Positions 15,101-30,100 are shown, counted from the first letter of the stretch. The stretch is 64,000 bases of DNA from Branchiostoma floridae (GCF_000003815.2 NC_049987.1:22063218-22127217); one strand, 5' to 3'. Numbers and translations are program-made. Notes: generated by a model not told the origin, from the letters alone.

Positions 15101-18100
15101 GTCAAGTTTGGGGACACAATTCCGTGACGAACTGTCCTGCAGCATCTGCCTGGAGCTGTTCACCAGGCCCAAGGTGCTGCCCTGTATGCACACCTTCTGT
15201 CAGGACTGTCTACAGGACCATGCAGGGAGGGGAAGGATCTTCCAGTGCCCAATCTGTCGTCAGCAGGTCAGGCTGCCACCACATGGGGTCAATGGATTAC
15301 CAGACAATCACTTGGTTACAAGTTTGTGCGGGAGACTACAGCAAGTTACACTGTTAGGGGAAACGAGTGAACAACCTCAATCTGGAAACAGGTGCAGTTT
15401 TCACCCCACAGAGGTGCTCAAACTGTACTGCAAGCCATGCCAGACACCAGTTTGTGAACAGTGTTTAGAGGAGACTCATAATGGCCACGGTACAACAACC
15501 ATCAAAAAGGCTGCACAGGAAAGCAGATCTACAGTCCAGGCATTGATCAATGAGGGGAGAAACATTGCGGAAAGTTACTGCAACTGCATCAGAGGCCTGA
15601 AAGAACAAGAGAAAACCCTGAATGAACAGACACAAGAGACAAAGAACAGGATTGTTCAGGCTTACAACCAAATGGTGCAGGAACTCACAGAGAGAAAAGA
15701 CCTCCTATTGTCTGAAGCTGAACAGAACCACAGAATGAACTTGGAGAGCATATACAATGAATTGGGAAGATTTGTGGCAGACTTCAATGAACTGTCAGCT
15801 GCCTGTGATAAAGCAGAACAAGAAATGAAGTGGGTAATAGAAGAGTTACTTAGTCATGAGACTTTTTTGACACAAGTTGTAGGAAAATACAGGGGAAAAC
15901 CAGCACCAGCTCCTGTACAAACCCAGCCTGCTGTATTTCAGCCCGCAAGAAGAACAGTAACTTTACTGGGCTCTGTGACAGTCCAGTCTCACCCATATGC
16001 ACCAGAACCAGCTGATGGTAAATATGTGGCAGGCAGGGGAACAGACCAGCACTGTCGGCAGCAGCCTTCCAAAGGGAGAGCTTTTAAAAAAACTTCTAAG
16101 ACTACTAGTAGTCTTAGAAGTAGTACATGGAAGAGTCTGCAAACACACCAGAACTGCCAGCAGCAGCTTTCCAAAACGCCGGCTTATTCCCCAACAATAG
16201 AAGATTAACTAGAGAAGTACCGACAAATAGCATACAATATGAAGCATTTCTTGTACAACAAGACCTACACAGACGCAATATACCATGCTGGCTATCTAAT
16301 GTAAGTAAGATTTTGGAGGAGTCGGGTTATGCATACCTATTGTTAAACAACGGTCGAGATATACCATCAATTCAGTCGGAGGTGAAGCAAAGACTGAAGG
16401 ACATTTACCTTCAAAACTTTTACTCAGGGCTGAACTCCAGTGGTAAGACCGGAAACCAAGGAAACAAACTAAGAACATATAGAAAAATCAAACATACCTA
16501 CGAAAGAGAACAGTACCTTAATATTCAGAATTTCAACCATCGCCGAGCCATGGCTAGATTAAGAATCAGTGACCATCCCCTACAAATTGAAGTGGGAAGA
16601 TACAACCAGACTCCTCCGAATAATAGACTCTGTACACTTTGTAACTCCAACCGTATAGAGAATGAAGTCCATTTTATATTAGAGTGTCCTTTATACAATG
16701 ACATGCGCAACTCTTTTATCAGTGCTCTGAATGTAGTAGATACACCATGTAAAGAGTTAACCAACGACAACCTGTTTGTACATATAATGACAACCACAGA
16801 CAACTTTGTACAACACAAACTCTGTGAGTTCGTATACACATGTTTTAAGAAAAGGGAAGAGTCATGTAAACGCTAGATATAGTGATAGCTTAGTTGCACA
16901 TGTATTGTTTATTCAATTGTAATACTACATGTTATAGTACTTAGTCTTTATAATTAGTATATCCCATCATGGGATTTGCTGCATTTAGCCCGCATGGGCA
17001 GGAACATGCAAATAAAGATCATTCAATAATATCGCAGGCCTCAAAGTTAACTTTTGTCCCTACTCTCAAACTCAAAGCATTGTCCCAAAAATAAATTTCA
17101 ACTGTCCCGAAGTGAGGATGGACTGTCCCAAAATTTTGAAATTTAAAGCCTCTGAAATGCTATTTCCTGCATTTTGAAGTAGAATATAGCCAAATTTTTG
17201 TCTTTGCTGCAACACTACTTTTGTCCTGAGAATGGGAGGTGTATGTTCTTGATTTGAGGTGGGTATGGCTTAAAGAATACATGAGGTAATTTTCAAGTAA
17301 TATAACACTGATTCCTTACAATATAATGTTTCATGAGTTAATACATACAATCAGGGAGAGTAAATTAACCTTACTGCTAAAGGTGAAACCAAGGTGAAAC
17401 TTGACTGTTACATATATAAAAACAGCAAGCTAAAGAAGTCTACAAGAAAATCTGCAAACCAACAGAGGAGAAAGTGTAGCCAGGACTGCCAGGTACATCT
17501 TATATTTCTTTAATTTGTGTATCTACTCTGTTAAGAACATAGCTGAAAATAAATGCACTGAAAAGTTACTTGTAGCCTGTAACATCAGCGTTTTAACTTT
17601 ACATAGTACAGAAAAGAAAATTTTAATCGAAAATATATAGCAGAAAAGATGTGTTCCAAGGGCAAATTAAGCGAAATTTTCTCAACAAACAACATCCATT
17701 TATCAATATTTTGAAAATAAAGACTGCAACAAAAGTAATATCTCAAGTTACCGTGAAAAAATCCGTGACCTCCGTTCAACATTTTCTACGAATTCAGTGC
17801 CGACACCGCCCCCCTCCCCAGTATGTCATCGTCACATTAGCTGTTGTTTTTTCCAACTTTCCACCGACAAACAAGCAAAAAAAACCTCCAAAACAATCCT
17901 ATACATGTACTTATCACCAATGACTTCAGGCATTCGACGAGTTTTTGTAAACAAATCAAAGTTTTTACACTTTCCTGCGTGATTTTTCCCGCGAAAACAG
18001 CGGGGATATCAGATATTCCACCAATGGACCGATCCCAATCGAACGTCATATCGAACAAATAGAACAAGATGGAACCCCCTATTCTATTTCGAACACCTCC

Positions 18101-21100
18101 GTCAAAAATAGCCCCAGTTGAACAGGAATGGCCAAAGAAAAATGGTATGCTATTCTTTGTCAAAGGCTACACCCACCGAGTATAGGTATTGTGGTAGCGA
18201 GAGCCACTGCATAGCATTACATTGATGGTGGGCAGGATGCACGTGTAGATCAAGGGTTTTATAAGATCTGGAACTCTGCACTGGCAGACTTTGTAGAAGT
18301 GTCGCATTAGTTGGTGCGTAATACAAGCTCCCTCTCCATGAGTACCTGAGCTGCTCTCTTCTTGATTTCGCTTTTATCATGAGCATTAATGCAGCTGTTA
18401 TGCATGCAACAAACGCAGTAGAAACCCAGTCACAAATAGATGTACCCTGGTTTTCACGTGCATCGACCGTATGTCAGAAACCGTACACTCATGCCCACCA
18501 ACAAGGTAATGATATGCGGTGCCTCCCGCTTTTGCTTTGATTGAAATTATAACGCCCTTACTTCAACTTTATCAGCCCCCTCCTCAAAAGACTGTGCCCA
18601 GTGGATGTAGCCTTCAACAAAGAAGTCAGGGCATTTTTTTCGGCCCGGCCTGAGAGGATTTCAGGGTCCAAAGAGATAAACCGAAGTCAGTCGTTATTAT
18701 CAGCTATACAGCGGCGGCGGCCAGTTCTGTCTGACAAGCGCTGTTTTTGACGGAGGTGTTCGAAATAGAACATGATCGAACAGGGGGCGGGGCTTCGGGA
18801 TCGGTCCATAATGGTGCCTGGGCGCGCCACGTCACGCCGAAATGGCCAATGGGGTGCGACTCTCGCGATTCGCGAGATGTGAGTGAGTGCGAGATTGCGC
18901 GAGACTTGAGGTAAAATCACCCAAAATGGCGGCTTGGTGCGCCCGGAATCGGCGAATTTTGAACTTTGAGCGAAGTTTCCGGGGGAAAATAAGGGCGTAC
19001 CAAAGGCGTACAGTATATCCAAAAAACAGGGCGTACATTTTGCGATTTTTTTAGCGAAGGCCGTACATTGTGCGGCTGTACGCATTGCTAGCTAAAAGCC
19101 TGCCGCGGGGAGATCGGACATTCTGATGTTGATTCGTTGATTATTTTCCTATTGTCCCAAAAGTGTCCCAAAAAGATTTTCCAGTTGTCCCGGCCTAAAT
19201 TTTAGTGGCCCCGGGACATCGGGACATAGTTAACTTCGAGCCCTGAATATCGGCTACTAAATCTTGACCGCTACAGATACACTGGAAGATCGCCAGAGCT
19301 GGAAGTCACTAGTGAACAGCCTTACTGCCCCTGAGCTATGGGACGAGTGAGTGAGTGAGCGAGAACCACATAAGCACCTGGGATCCACCACCTCAGCCAT
19401 GAACCCATCTGTGCAGGAGCAGTCCACTCCCCAGCAGGCTATCACTGACAACACTACCAAAAATGCTTTTTCTTGTTTATCTTGTTTTGCTTCCTCACAG
19501 AAATTTTTTCTTCCAGGAAGAAAATTATTCTGTCCCCAAGCTTGTCAAGTTTTTTTGAGAAAATTTGAGATTTGTTTTCTTGTATTTCTTAAAATGCTTT
19601 TTCTTGTTTATCTTGTTTTGCTTCCTGACAGGAAATGTATCTTCCAGGAAGAAAAAAATTCTTGTATTTCTTAAGAGTTGAATCTGGTTAGAAAAAAAAC
19701 AAGAATTTGTAGAATTTTTTTCTTGCATCATAAGAAAAAATAAGAAGATTTTGCTTAAATGTCTGAAAAAAAATTGTGGTTTCTCGTTTTGCTTGAATTT
19801 TATTCTCAATTTTCTTCCTGCAATACTATTTTTCTTCATATAAGAATTGTCCATGGGGTAAGCAAAATAAGAAAAAATCATTTTTGGTAGTGAACAGCAA
19901 GGTTCTAGCTAGTGCAAACTTGCGTTATGCTAAAATTATGGGTTTATTTTTGGACCGTTAGGCTTATTTCAATCCCAATCAATCAATCAGAAAAGGCTAA
20001 GCTGTTAATATCCTTAATGATAAAATCACTGATCCTGATCCTGCTGGTAACATTACCAGCATACTTGAGTGAAAGAGGCTTTCAAAGCCAAAATCTATTA
20101 AGCTACAGTGGCTGTGCTGCCGGATTACCAAGCCAACAAACTCCAACCAACTGCACAGGCATCAGACGAACAATGCCACTACAATCCTGTACATTAGACA
20201 CTGTGATACGATAAAACTATGTGAGGAACTTTAAATCAGTAGTAAGAAAGCATTAGCCATTTGATTTCTTCCTGTCAAAACTGTACGTAAAACTAGGTAA
20301 AAGTGATATATGGACATTGTCTGTCGAAAAGCCCAGGAAGAATAGTGGTGTGCTCTCAGGCTTGTCACTAAAATTAAATGGATTTTCCTTAATTATGTCT
20401 CAAAGTAATATCTGTAATAGTAATTCCATTGACAGAAAGCATGGGGAAAGACCCTGCATGCCCTGTATTTGAAACTATTGTTAGTTCACATACAATATTT
20501 GATATTTCTGCCCAGTACATACCTCTGGTTCTGGCTCAGGTTTAGGAGGTTCCTGTTCCTTCATTACTGCCTGCTCCGGTTTGTCTGGAGCATTTTCATC
20601 GTCCTCGTTCACCTCCGGCATGCTGGCGGTGCTGGGGCGGGTGTCGCCTCTACGGAGCATGGACTTGGGACGGTGGCTGAAGTAAACAAACAATACAAAT
20701 TTAAATCATTAATGAAAGAAAATGAGAGAAATGTTCACACCAGTTGGCCACAAGTAATGAAGCCATTAAGCCAACTCTGAAGAAGAGATAGGAAACACAG
20801 TGCTGGGCCAGGTATCTCCTCTCCTAGCAGTGGCTGAAGTAAACAAGCAATAGACAATGAAAGAAAGTGTCAGGATATTTAGCCAAGTTATTGACATCAG
20901 ATGGCCACAAGAAATAAAGCTGTTATGCCAACTCCGAAGAAGAGATAGGGATTGCAGTGTTTGGGTGGGTGTATCCCCTTCACAACATGGGCTTGGGACG
21001 GTGGCTGATGTAAATGAACAATTGAAGAAAATGTCAGCTGAGGACATTTAGCCAGGTCATTGATAAGTTCGCATCAGCTGGCAGTTGGAGAATTTCTAGA

Positions 21101-24100
21101 AGGCACTATGAATACCCAGGAATATACAAAGAATAGCCATTCTGATGGCATTCCGGCTCATTCCGCTTCTCATGTGAAGAGGCCTTTACATGCAACAAAC
21201 GTCATCAGTCTACAAGTAGTTCTTTGAAGCTGATGATAAAAAAAAAAAGATTTTAAAAGTTTTTGTTTTAATTGGAACTTAGGGAAACATCTAATCAGTA
21301 ATGCACACCATTAATTTTGAAAGTGAGGTACAGTATCAAGTAAGATAGTCTTTAGCTGGGAATTCTACCCCATAAATTTGTCTTCAGATGTGAATATCAG
21401 AAACATGGTGGCCGGTACAGTAGCAGTCAAAGTCTTTATCATACTCACGTATCACTGGGGATGGGGATTGGGCTGACTTTGTAGTTGATGTAGGGGGAAC
21501 AGACTTCGATGAACTGCTCTGGTTTCTTCTCTTGTGGTTCTGAAGATATAATAAAACACAATGTCATCATTTTACATGTTGGGGAAAAAGTCTAGATTTA
21601 CTTAAAATAACATTAAGTTATCATCATCAGTACAATCTGGAATACTCTGGAATTGCCAGACTTGACAAAAATCTCTGGAATGTTTGAAATCTCTGAATTC
21701 TACAGTAAAAAAAGCTGAAGTCTAAAGCCATTAAAATTGGAAAGCAACTGCAAATGCACTGATTTATGCTGTTCTTACTGTACACAAAATTGTGAAATGA
21801 GACATTACATTATAATGTCCTAAAACTATGGTGCACATTTCCTACATTCAAAACCTTGAAAGACATTAGAGCTCAAGAGTACATTTTGTATGAAAATGTT
21901 CTTTCAAACAAACTCTCTGAAAAATAACACAGTAACTTCAAAACATTCAAACATTGAATGAAAAATCTATTACATAGTTAAAACATCTATAGATAAGAGA
22001 TCTAGAGTACATTGTTTATCATCCATTAAATCAACCAAGCAAAACGCAACACTTTTCACACCTTGGGGGTTGTCTATTGGCAGAGATTTCTTCTCATGCT
22101 CAATCTGTCTTTGATTTTTCAGCTAACAACTCATCACATCTAAGCCCTGTACATCTACATTTAAAAAGTTTTAGGCAATTCAATGAAATATGGTACACAC
22201 CTTGTGGTTCGTCTGTCGGCAGGGATTTCTTCTTCTTCTGCCGGATGGTTTTCCATTTAGGCACGACAACAGGAGGAGGGGGTGCGACCAGGGGGCAGGA
22301 TCGGGTCTGGGTCAGCAGCAGGGGGTGGGGGTGGATGTGAGACAGGCCAGACTGGCGTAGCTTCTCCGACGCATCCGCCTGAGGGGCAAAAGATTAATTT
22401 ATTCCACAAACAAGATGGATTCTGGTTTTATTCTATGACCATAGAGTGTAGTTATCAATACACTGACTGAGTACAATTATTATACTAATTCATATATAGG
22501 CTGTATGGATTATTTGAAGTGGTTCCTTTCTGGTATAAATTGGGAGATGTGATAAATATACAGTACCTCTGCACATAGGGCAAGTGCGTGTGTGTGTGTG
22601 CGTGTACGAGTGCATGCATACATGCCTGTATGCATGTGCTGTTCAGCACCAAGGACAGGTATGTCTGCCTATATATGAATGGACAAGTGTGTTTGTCTGT
22701 TCATGTGTGTGGATGGTGTTCAGGACCAGGGACAGGTGTGTTTACCTGTGTATGGATGGTGTTCAGCACCAAGGACAGGTGTGTGTGTGGATGGTGTTCA
22801 GCACCAGGGACAGGTATGTTTGTGTGTGTGTGTGGATGGTGTTCAGCACCAAGGACAGGTGTGTCTGCCTGTGAGTGGATAGTGTTCACTAGAATGGACA
22901 GGTGTGTACATGTGTTTGGATGTGTGTCTATACATGTATGATGTACATGTAGGAACTGACCATTTCTCCCAGTGCAGAGACCCGTGGCACCTTGGGTAGA
23001 TGTGTGTACGTCACAAACAACAACTCACAAACACACACATACAATTGTGATGTACATGTAGGTACTAACCATTTCCCCCAGTGCAGTGACCCTTGGCACC
23101 TTGGGTGTGTGTGTGTTTGCATGTGTGTGAGTGTGTGTGTGTGTTTCTGTGTGTTTGTGTGTGTGTACAAGTATAATGTATAATGTAGGTACTGACCATT
23201 TCCCCCAGTGCAGAGACACGTGGCACCTTGGGCGGATGTGTGTATGTCACAAACACCAGGATCTCTGGTTTCTCAGGCACAACTGGCCCTGAGGCCTGTG
23301 CATTGGCATCTGAAACAGCCACAGTGCAGTTATACAACATGTAATGATATGACAGGCAATGCTAGTTTATCTTTATCTGCTGGTTAATATCTGTATCCTT
23401 TGTTTTAACAAACAAGGTATTTAGGGATATAAAGTCAATGGAAGTGGTTTCAAACTGCAGTACAGTATTTTGAAACTATTGCAGTTTAAAACCACCATCT
23501 TAACTTGATATGATAAATACACTGTTTTTAAAAACGAGGGATACAGGTTACGATGCGGATAAAGGTGAACTGGCATTAACCCTTGTCACTTATCATCTAA
23601 GTGTGGGCGATAGAGGTAATTCCTAGCACTGTAAGTTATCAAATTGGAAGTGCTCATTTCAGGAAGAGATAACGGGAACTACAACATAAAAAGTTACATG
23701 TTTAAAAGTATCCAATATGCTCATAAACTTTGTTAAGTGACTTTCTTAAGTATAAAGTGTCACAACTGTTTGTGTACGAGCACACAATATAAATAGCATA
23801 TATAGTATAACCTGAACTCTATTAGAAAACAATTTAAATGAATCACTGAAATTGTTGCCTTTACTTGAAAAAAAATATCCCCAACTGATACTGTGATGTG
23901 GATAAAATGCCAATAAAGCTTTCATGATAAATGCTTCAGTTTACAGACTATCTTAGGACCAGTTGTGAAGTCCTCCATAGCCACCCCAAGTTCAATAACC
24001 ACCAAGCAGTACGCCATAACCAGATTCCAATTCCATGTAAACTGCTTGGAATATACAAATAGCAGCACCAAACCCTTAGAATTCAGTACATGTTAAAACC

Positions 24101-27100
24101 CAATCAAAAGGCTTACAGTCCCTATTTTTCCTCAATTGTTAGACATTAGAAGTAAGACCACAGAAAAAATACATACGTTAACTTTGTAAGTCTCTCTCCC
24201 AACTGAAGCTTCATTACTTTATTAGTGCAGCACAATAGCAGCCAACAAAATGATTAAGAAAATGTAACTCTAGTTCACCTTTATCCATGAGGTAACCTAT
24301 ATCCATTGTATCCAATTTTAAAAAAGGGTATTCAAGAATATCAAGTCAACAGATGTGGTTTCGTACTGCTATATTTTGAAAAATATTGCAGTCTGAAACC
24401 AACATCTGTCAACTTAATATTCATAAATACCATTTTAAAATCATACAGTGGATATAGGTTCCTTCACGGATAAAGGTGAACTAGTGTTATATATACATAG
24501 GCTTTGGTGTGATGTCAATATCAGCTACCAAATGAGCTAAATTTTAATCCCTTAATCTTCCTTTGTCTTTCATGTGAATTGAAGTTTTTAAAAATGGCAA
24601 AGGTAGTCCCATAGCCTTTTTTAGGCTGCAGGGGCAGTGGGTTGTTATTCACTGTGTCCAGGGCAGGGCATTGGGAGGCAGAGCCCAACTCTCTCCTCCC
24701 ATTGCCTTTTACCCCCCCCCCCCCAAACAAACTCAGGTACCCTTTTTTGCACCTGGGTGAAGGGAGGAAAGAAGTGTGAGGTGCCTTCCCAAAGGGCACA
24801 ACATCAGTCGCATGTCAGGGGATTCCAACCCAGGACCTCTGGGTTCTATCCCAAACACCCTAACTGTTACGCAACACAATACCACAGCAAAGTTTCTCAG
24901 TGGCATCTTCCACCTGCCATTTCGCCCCTTTCCCAAAGTTTCCAAAAGGACGTTGAACACATGGGTTGTGCAGCCTCTGTTTATCATGTGTAGTTGTGTA
25001 CACCAAAGCCTGAATGTACTTTAGTCCAAGATTCAGAATCACAAATTTCATATATCTGTACCATCTGATTTTTTAAGTAGATATCAAAAATCAATAGATA
25101 TCTTACAATCCTTTTAGCAGGTTAAACCAGCCAATAAACTTTAATTGAAAAACATCAATTTGATGTTTGACTTTTCTGCCCCTCTCCCTTGTTTAAAGCA
25201 TAAAATTGCTCAATCACTTGAAAGCTGGTAGCAGGTACAAAGCTACCAAATCAAAATGGCTATCACATCAAAATGTATACCACATGCCTTATACTTCTCA
25301 AAAATCACAAGGAGAATTTGCCACCTCAGATGGTACAGATACATGTATGTCTCCTGTTCTGGCCCATGGACTATTTGAATTACGTTTGTTTAGTGCATTA
25401 AAAGTGCTCCTGTGAGTGAGACTTCCACACGCCAGAGCCACGGCACTCCGCAGGGTGAGTCAGGTGAGTCGTGCATGCCAGCCAATCAGCATGCAGCATC
25501 CTGCACGCCAGCCAATCAGCACACGGCACGCCAATCCGACGGACAAGCCCCCGGCACAACACACTACCAACACACAAGCATGGTCTATAGACCAGGTGGA
25601 CTGGGAAACCCTACAGATTTTTTCTTTGTTTTCTCATTATGATGCTCTGGAAAGGTCAAGAATTGTTGCAAGTGGTGCGGATGCCCCTTGTAAATTTACA
25701 GAATGAAGAAATTACAGTTTTGACAAGACAAAAGAATGGTTTTGATTTTGAAATTTACCATCCTCATGCTTGTACTTCATGTACTTTGTTGTTGTTTGCT
25801 TGATGCACTTTTTAAACAGTTTACTTCATGCCAAGGGAACTAAAAGTTCTCAATTTTGAATTGATAGCTTACCATATTTCTTCCATCAATCTTGTTTTAG
25901 CCCAGCTTTAGAATGTGCTTCAATGACTTTTCACTGTCCATGACTCAGACAAGTTGACTTTTCTTCAAAAGCTGTACATTAAAGTGGGACTCAACTGCGG
26001 CCAATATTTTGCTGGTTGCAAAAAGTCAAAATAATTGTGTCTTCTGCAATATTCAATTGCTGGATAACACAGTCATGGTTCTTTGGGATGGTAATGTGTG
26101 ATCAAATTTTAGAATTTTTGTAATGATAAAATAATGGAATTTTTGAAAGCAACACTCCTCTATGGGACCTTAACCAGTATCTACAGTCCACTTAGCCTAT
26201 CCCTGTAATGTGTCGGAGTTGCGTACGCAGGGGCCTGTCGACGGAGAGAAAAACGACGACTTACTGTCCGCATCAGTGGCTTTGGCGGAGTGAACAGCGG
26301 AATGCGATCGACCCGCTGACTTACTTTTCTCCCGATCCTTCCCTTCACCTTCTTTCTTTTTCTTGTCCTCCTTTGGCTCTTTTCCTCCCTTCTCTGCTTT
26401 CTCAGCTGTAAGGAGAGTTTGCTGGTTAGTGAATGCGGATCACATATAAAAGGCCATATTGTAATTGTCTATCAATCAACCATTAAAACTGTCTTTTGGC
26501 ATGACACATTAGTTTGAGATGCGCGCACAGACACAGACACACCTGTCCTTGGTTCTGAACACCATCTATACACAAACACACCTGTCCATGGTGCTGAACA
26601 CCATCCACACACAGGCAAACACACCTGTCCTTGGTGCTGAACACCATCCAAACACAAAAACACCATTCCTTGTCTATGAACAATAGTCACAATGTGTCAT
26701 ACTCTGAGGAGCTTTATTTGTAACCTATTTACAAGTTGTCAAAACAATCATGAACAAGAAAGGCAGAACATATTCCCACTATCCCCCATCCAAACCTTTG
26801 CTAGTTTGTCAGCTTTTAGGATACTCTTTCCTCACACTGTCCACCCTCGACAGCGCTTATGACTCATGGCATGTCTCTTTCCGCCTGGGCACAATTGCGG
26901 TCTCCACGGTGCTTGTAAATAAATAAATAAATAAACAAACAAACAAACCTTTGCTGGTCTGGCCGCTCTTTGGATCCTCCTTCCTCACACTGTCCACCCT
27001 CGACAGAGCTTCTGATTCCTGACGTGTCTCTTTCCGGCTGGGCGCTATGGCGGTGTCAACGGAAGCAGCGCTGGTGCCGGGGTCTTGCTGCTGCCCGACC

Positions 27101-30100
27101 GGCTCTGCGGGGGGCGGTGGCTCCGGGAGCGTGAATTCTGGGAGAACGTCTTTCAGCAACAGCCACACCTTGTCCTGGTGCCCGTATCTGGGGAGGGAGG
27201 AGTGACTTACTTTTTCTCTTCCTTTATCTATTCTTATCTTATCTGGCATATCCATCAGTCCAATTATTTCACTGTTGGCAACCACTTTTCTCCACCCTTC
27301 TTTGCTTTCTGTACGTCTTAGTGTTTCATTTAGTGTCCACTGCGTGATATTATTCTCACATCTTTTTCGTTGCCTGCCTCTCTTACTTCCTTTCTGGACA
27401 GAGCCTCATAAACGTCTTTGTTATACTACATCCTCAATGAACAAGTGTTAAAACATAGAACAGACTCTGAGGCAATCTTACTGTAGTGGGATGGTCTCCG
27501 GCAGCCAGCCCGTCAGACAGTGGATGATGCTGGCCTCACCAAACTCACAGGACTGAAGGCCTCCGTTGTAGCTGCAAAACACAGGAAAACACTGTTCTAA
27601 ACCCTTTATTCAAGGAAGTTTTGACGGTCTTCTAAAGTGGTGCGTACTGGTATGCCAAACTGGAATTGGACTTGCAGGTTTTGGTTCAAGTCCGGTTAAA
27701 ACCGGAACATCAAAAAACGGTTTTCTTGAAAACATTAAATTGAGGAAAATGTATTTGCTTGTAAGCTAAGACTATCAATGACAGATACGAAAATTAACAA
27801 CAAGGCTTCCAAACAAAGCTGGAGACAGGTCTGTGTCTGGACCACAGTTTAACTCTATACTTACTCGAGTGAGACAATGATAGCCTTAGTGAGCAGCATT
27901 GGCCACAGCTCTCCCAGAAAAGTGGTGGACTCAGACTATCTTTAAGTTAATAATAGCCTTTACTAGGTTGATATTGTAGCTAAAATCAAAGAGTCCTACT
28001 ATACTTACTCGAGTGAGACTATTTTGATGATAGCCTTGGTAAGCAGCATAGGCCACAGCTCCCCCAGGATAGTGGTGGATGGCAGCAGTAGGTTCCCCTC
28101 CGCATCAAACGGTAATGTGTCATCAACAATCAGCTTACGCCAACAGCCCTGGGGATCAGAATAAGTTGTCAGAAGAGTTGTAGGTACCAGAAAAAAGCTT
28201 CTCTAGGTACAGGGAACAAGTTGGATTCACATAGAATAATAGAATGTTCCCTGTATTCTGAGAAAGTGGGTCCTCAGTTATGCTAAAGATTCATATCTTT
28301 GTGTCTGAAAATTTTTTTTATAATGTTGTATACCGAAAGAGAGAAAGTTTTATTGTAACAAATTTCCCCAATTGGTACGGCAGTCTGAGAGTATTTTCCA
28401 TTCTTAGTCAGACAACCACAACTTGATTTCTGGATGGCATTTTCTCGAGATCTCTAATCAAGATGCAAAAGTTTCAACAAAGCCTAATTCACCTAAGAAT
28501 CATCAGATATAATAGAAATATACTGAGAACTCACCATCCAGTAGAGCTTGATGACATATTTGCCATGTGCGTTGTACAGCGGCTGGTGTGGTCCCTTCCC
28601 AGCCTTGCAGAGGGAGTAGATGTGGTCCCAGGGTCGCCACGAGCGACCGTCGGGGACGGTAGCGTCCGCTCGGCTGCCTGCGTCCGTCGGCTTGTTCGTG
28701 TTCTCTGTCATTTTCCACAGGGCCATGATCTGGCTGATCACCCATCGCATCAGCTGCAGTTCAACAGGAAATTGTTAGGAGGATTCAGTGATCCAGATTG
28801 GTTAATATGCTAAGTATCAAAGCCATAGTACCGCTAGCTACTGTAAAGCATCATGCTTTATCCTAAGCCTGAGGTCGCCCAAGTCTGGAAAGCCATTTTC
28901 AAAATTCCAAAGGAAAATAGTTCTTTAGTTTTAGATATCATAGAAAAGTGCATAATTCCCTCTTTAATCTATATCATCAATAACTGTTTTATACATCTGG
29001 TATAACCATATCATTATCTCTCTAAGATATGTAAAATCTTCGGAGAGTGAACAACTTTTTTTGTACCCTACCTATGAGGATTGACACATAGAATTGACCT
29101 TACAGCGACACATAAAAACATCCCTGAAATGGTAAGGAACTTTCCAGAACCCATCACACATCTACAAGCAAAATTTTTCAATAATTCCTTACGTAGCTTG
29201 TTCTAAATCATAAACTTATAAGTAACTAGAAAGGCCGACATTTGCTTGAGAGCAAATACAGCATATTTCAGCCATCTCCCTCCCCATGCAACAATAGGCT
29301 ATTTCAAAATCACCCATTTGAAAAATCACTTTTACTAATGACGGTTTAACCCAAAAATGAGTCTTACAAAATTCCCCCGTTCAAGAATGGACTCCAGTGC
29401 ACCCTATGTGAATTTGCACAATAGACCAGTCCAGAAATACTCCCACTGAAACCTTGGCCTTTTGAATAAGAAACCAAATCCAAAATTGAATTTAGCAAAA
29501 AAGGTCCCAGTCCATAAAAAGGTATAATAGACCAGTCTAAAAACACTTCCACTAAAATTGAATTTTGAATCATCACCCGTTCAAAACTGAATTTGAAAAA
29601 ATCCCCCTTCCGTGTGCATAAAATGGACTCTTCCATGTAAAGTAGAGCAGTCCAAAAATACATCCGCTAAAATAGGACTTTGACATAATCACTGAAGTCC
29701 AAAAAATGGATTTAAAAAAAAGCCCCCTCTATGCAAGAATGGACTCTTCCAGAACACCCATGTAAAATTGCAAATTAGACCAGTCCAAAAATAACCCGAC
29801 TGAAAGACTTTGAGTTTGACAAACTAGAAGTCACCAAAGTCCAAAATATGAATTTTGAAAAATCCCCCCTCCGTGCGAGAATAGACTCTTCCAGCACACA
29901 TTCTGTAAAATTGCAAAATAGACCTGTCCAAAAATGCATCCACTAAAAGACTTCACCAGTCCAATGATGAATTTTTAAAAAAAAATGAACCCCTCCGTGT
30001 AAGAATGGACTCTTCCAGATAATACCGGGCTCGCTGATTGGCTGCCACCCCCCCCTCTTTAGGATATAGATTTAGGCTAAGTGATTGGTTACCTATCTAA

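Noticed and set aside
18687-19085. 132-codon minus-strand frame
   Set aside because: It lies inside the 2.2 kb inverted-repeat transposon, spans the nested element boundary and has no recognisable motif.
22584-23340. Several overlapping frames of 60 to 117 codons
   Set aside because: They are products of the GT-rich minisatellite and exon 9 edge copies, with no independent protein signature.
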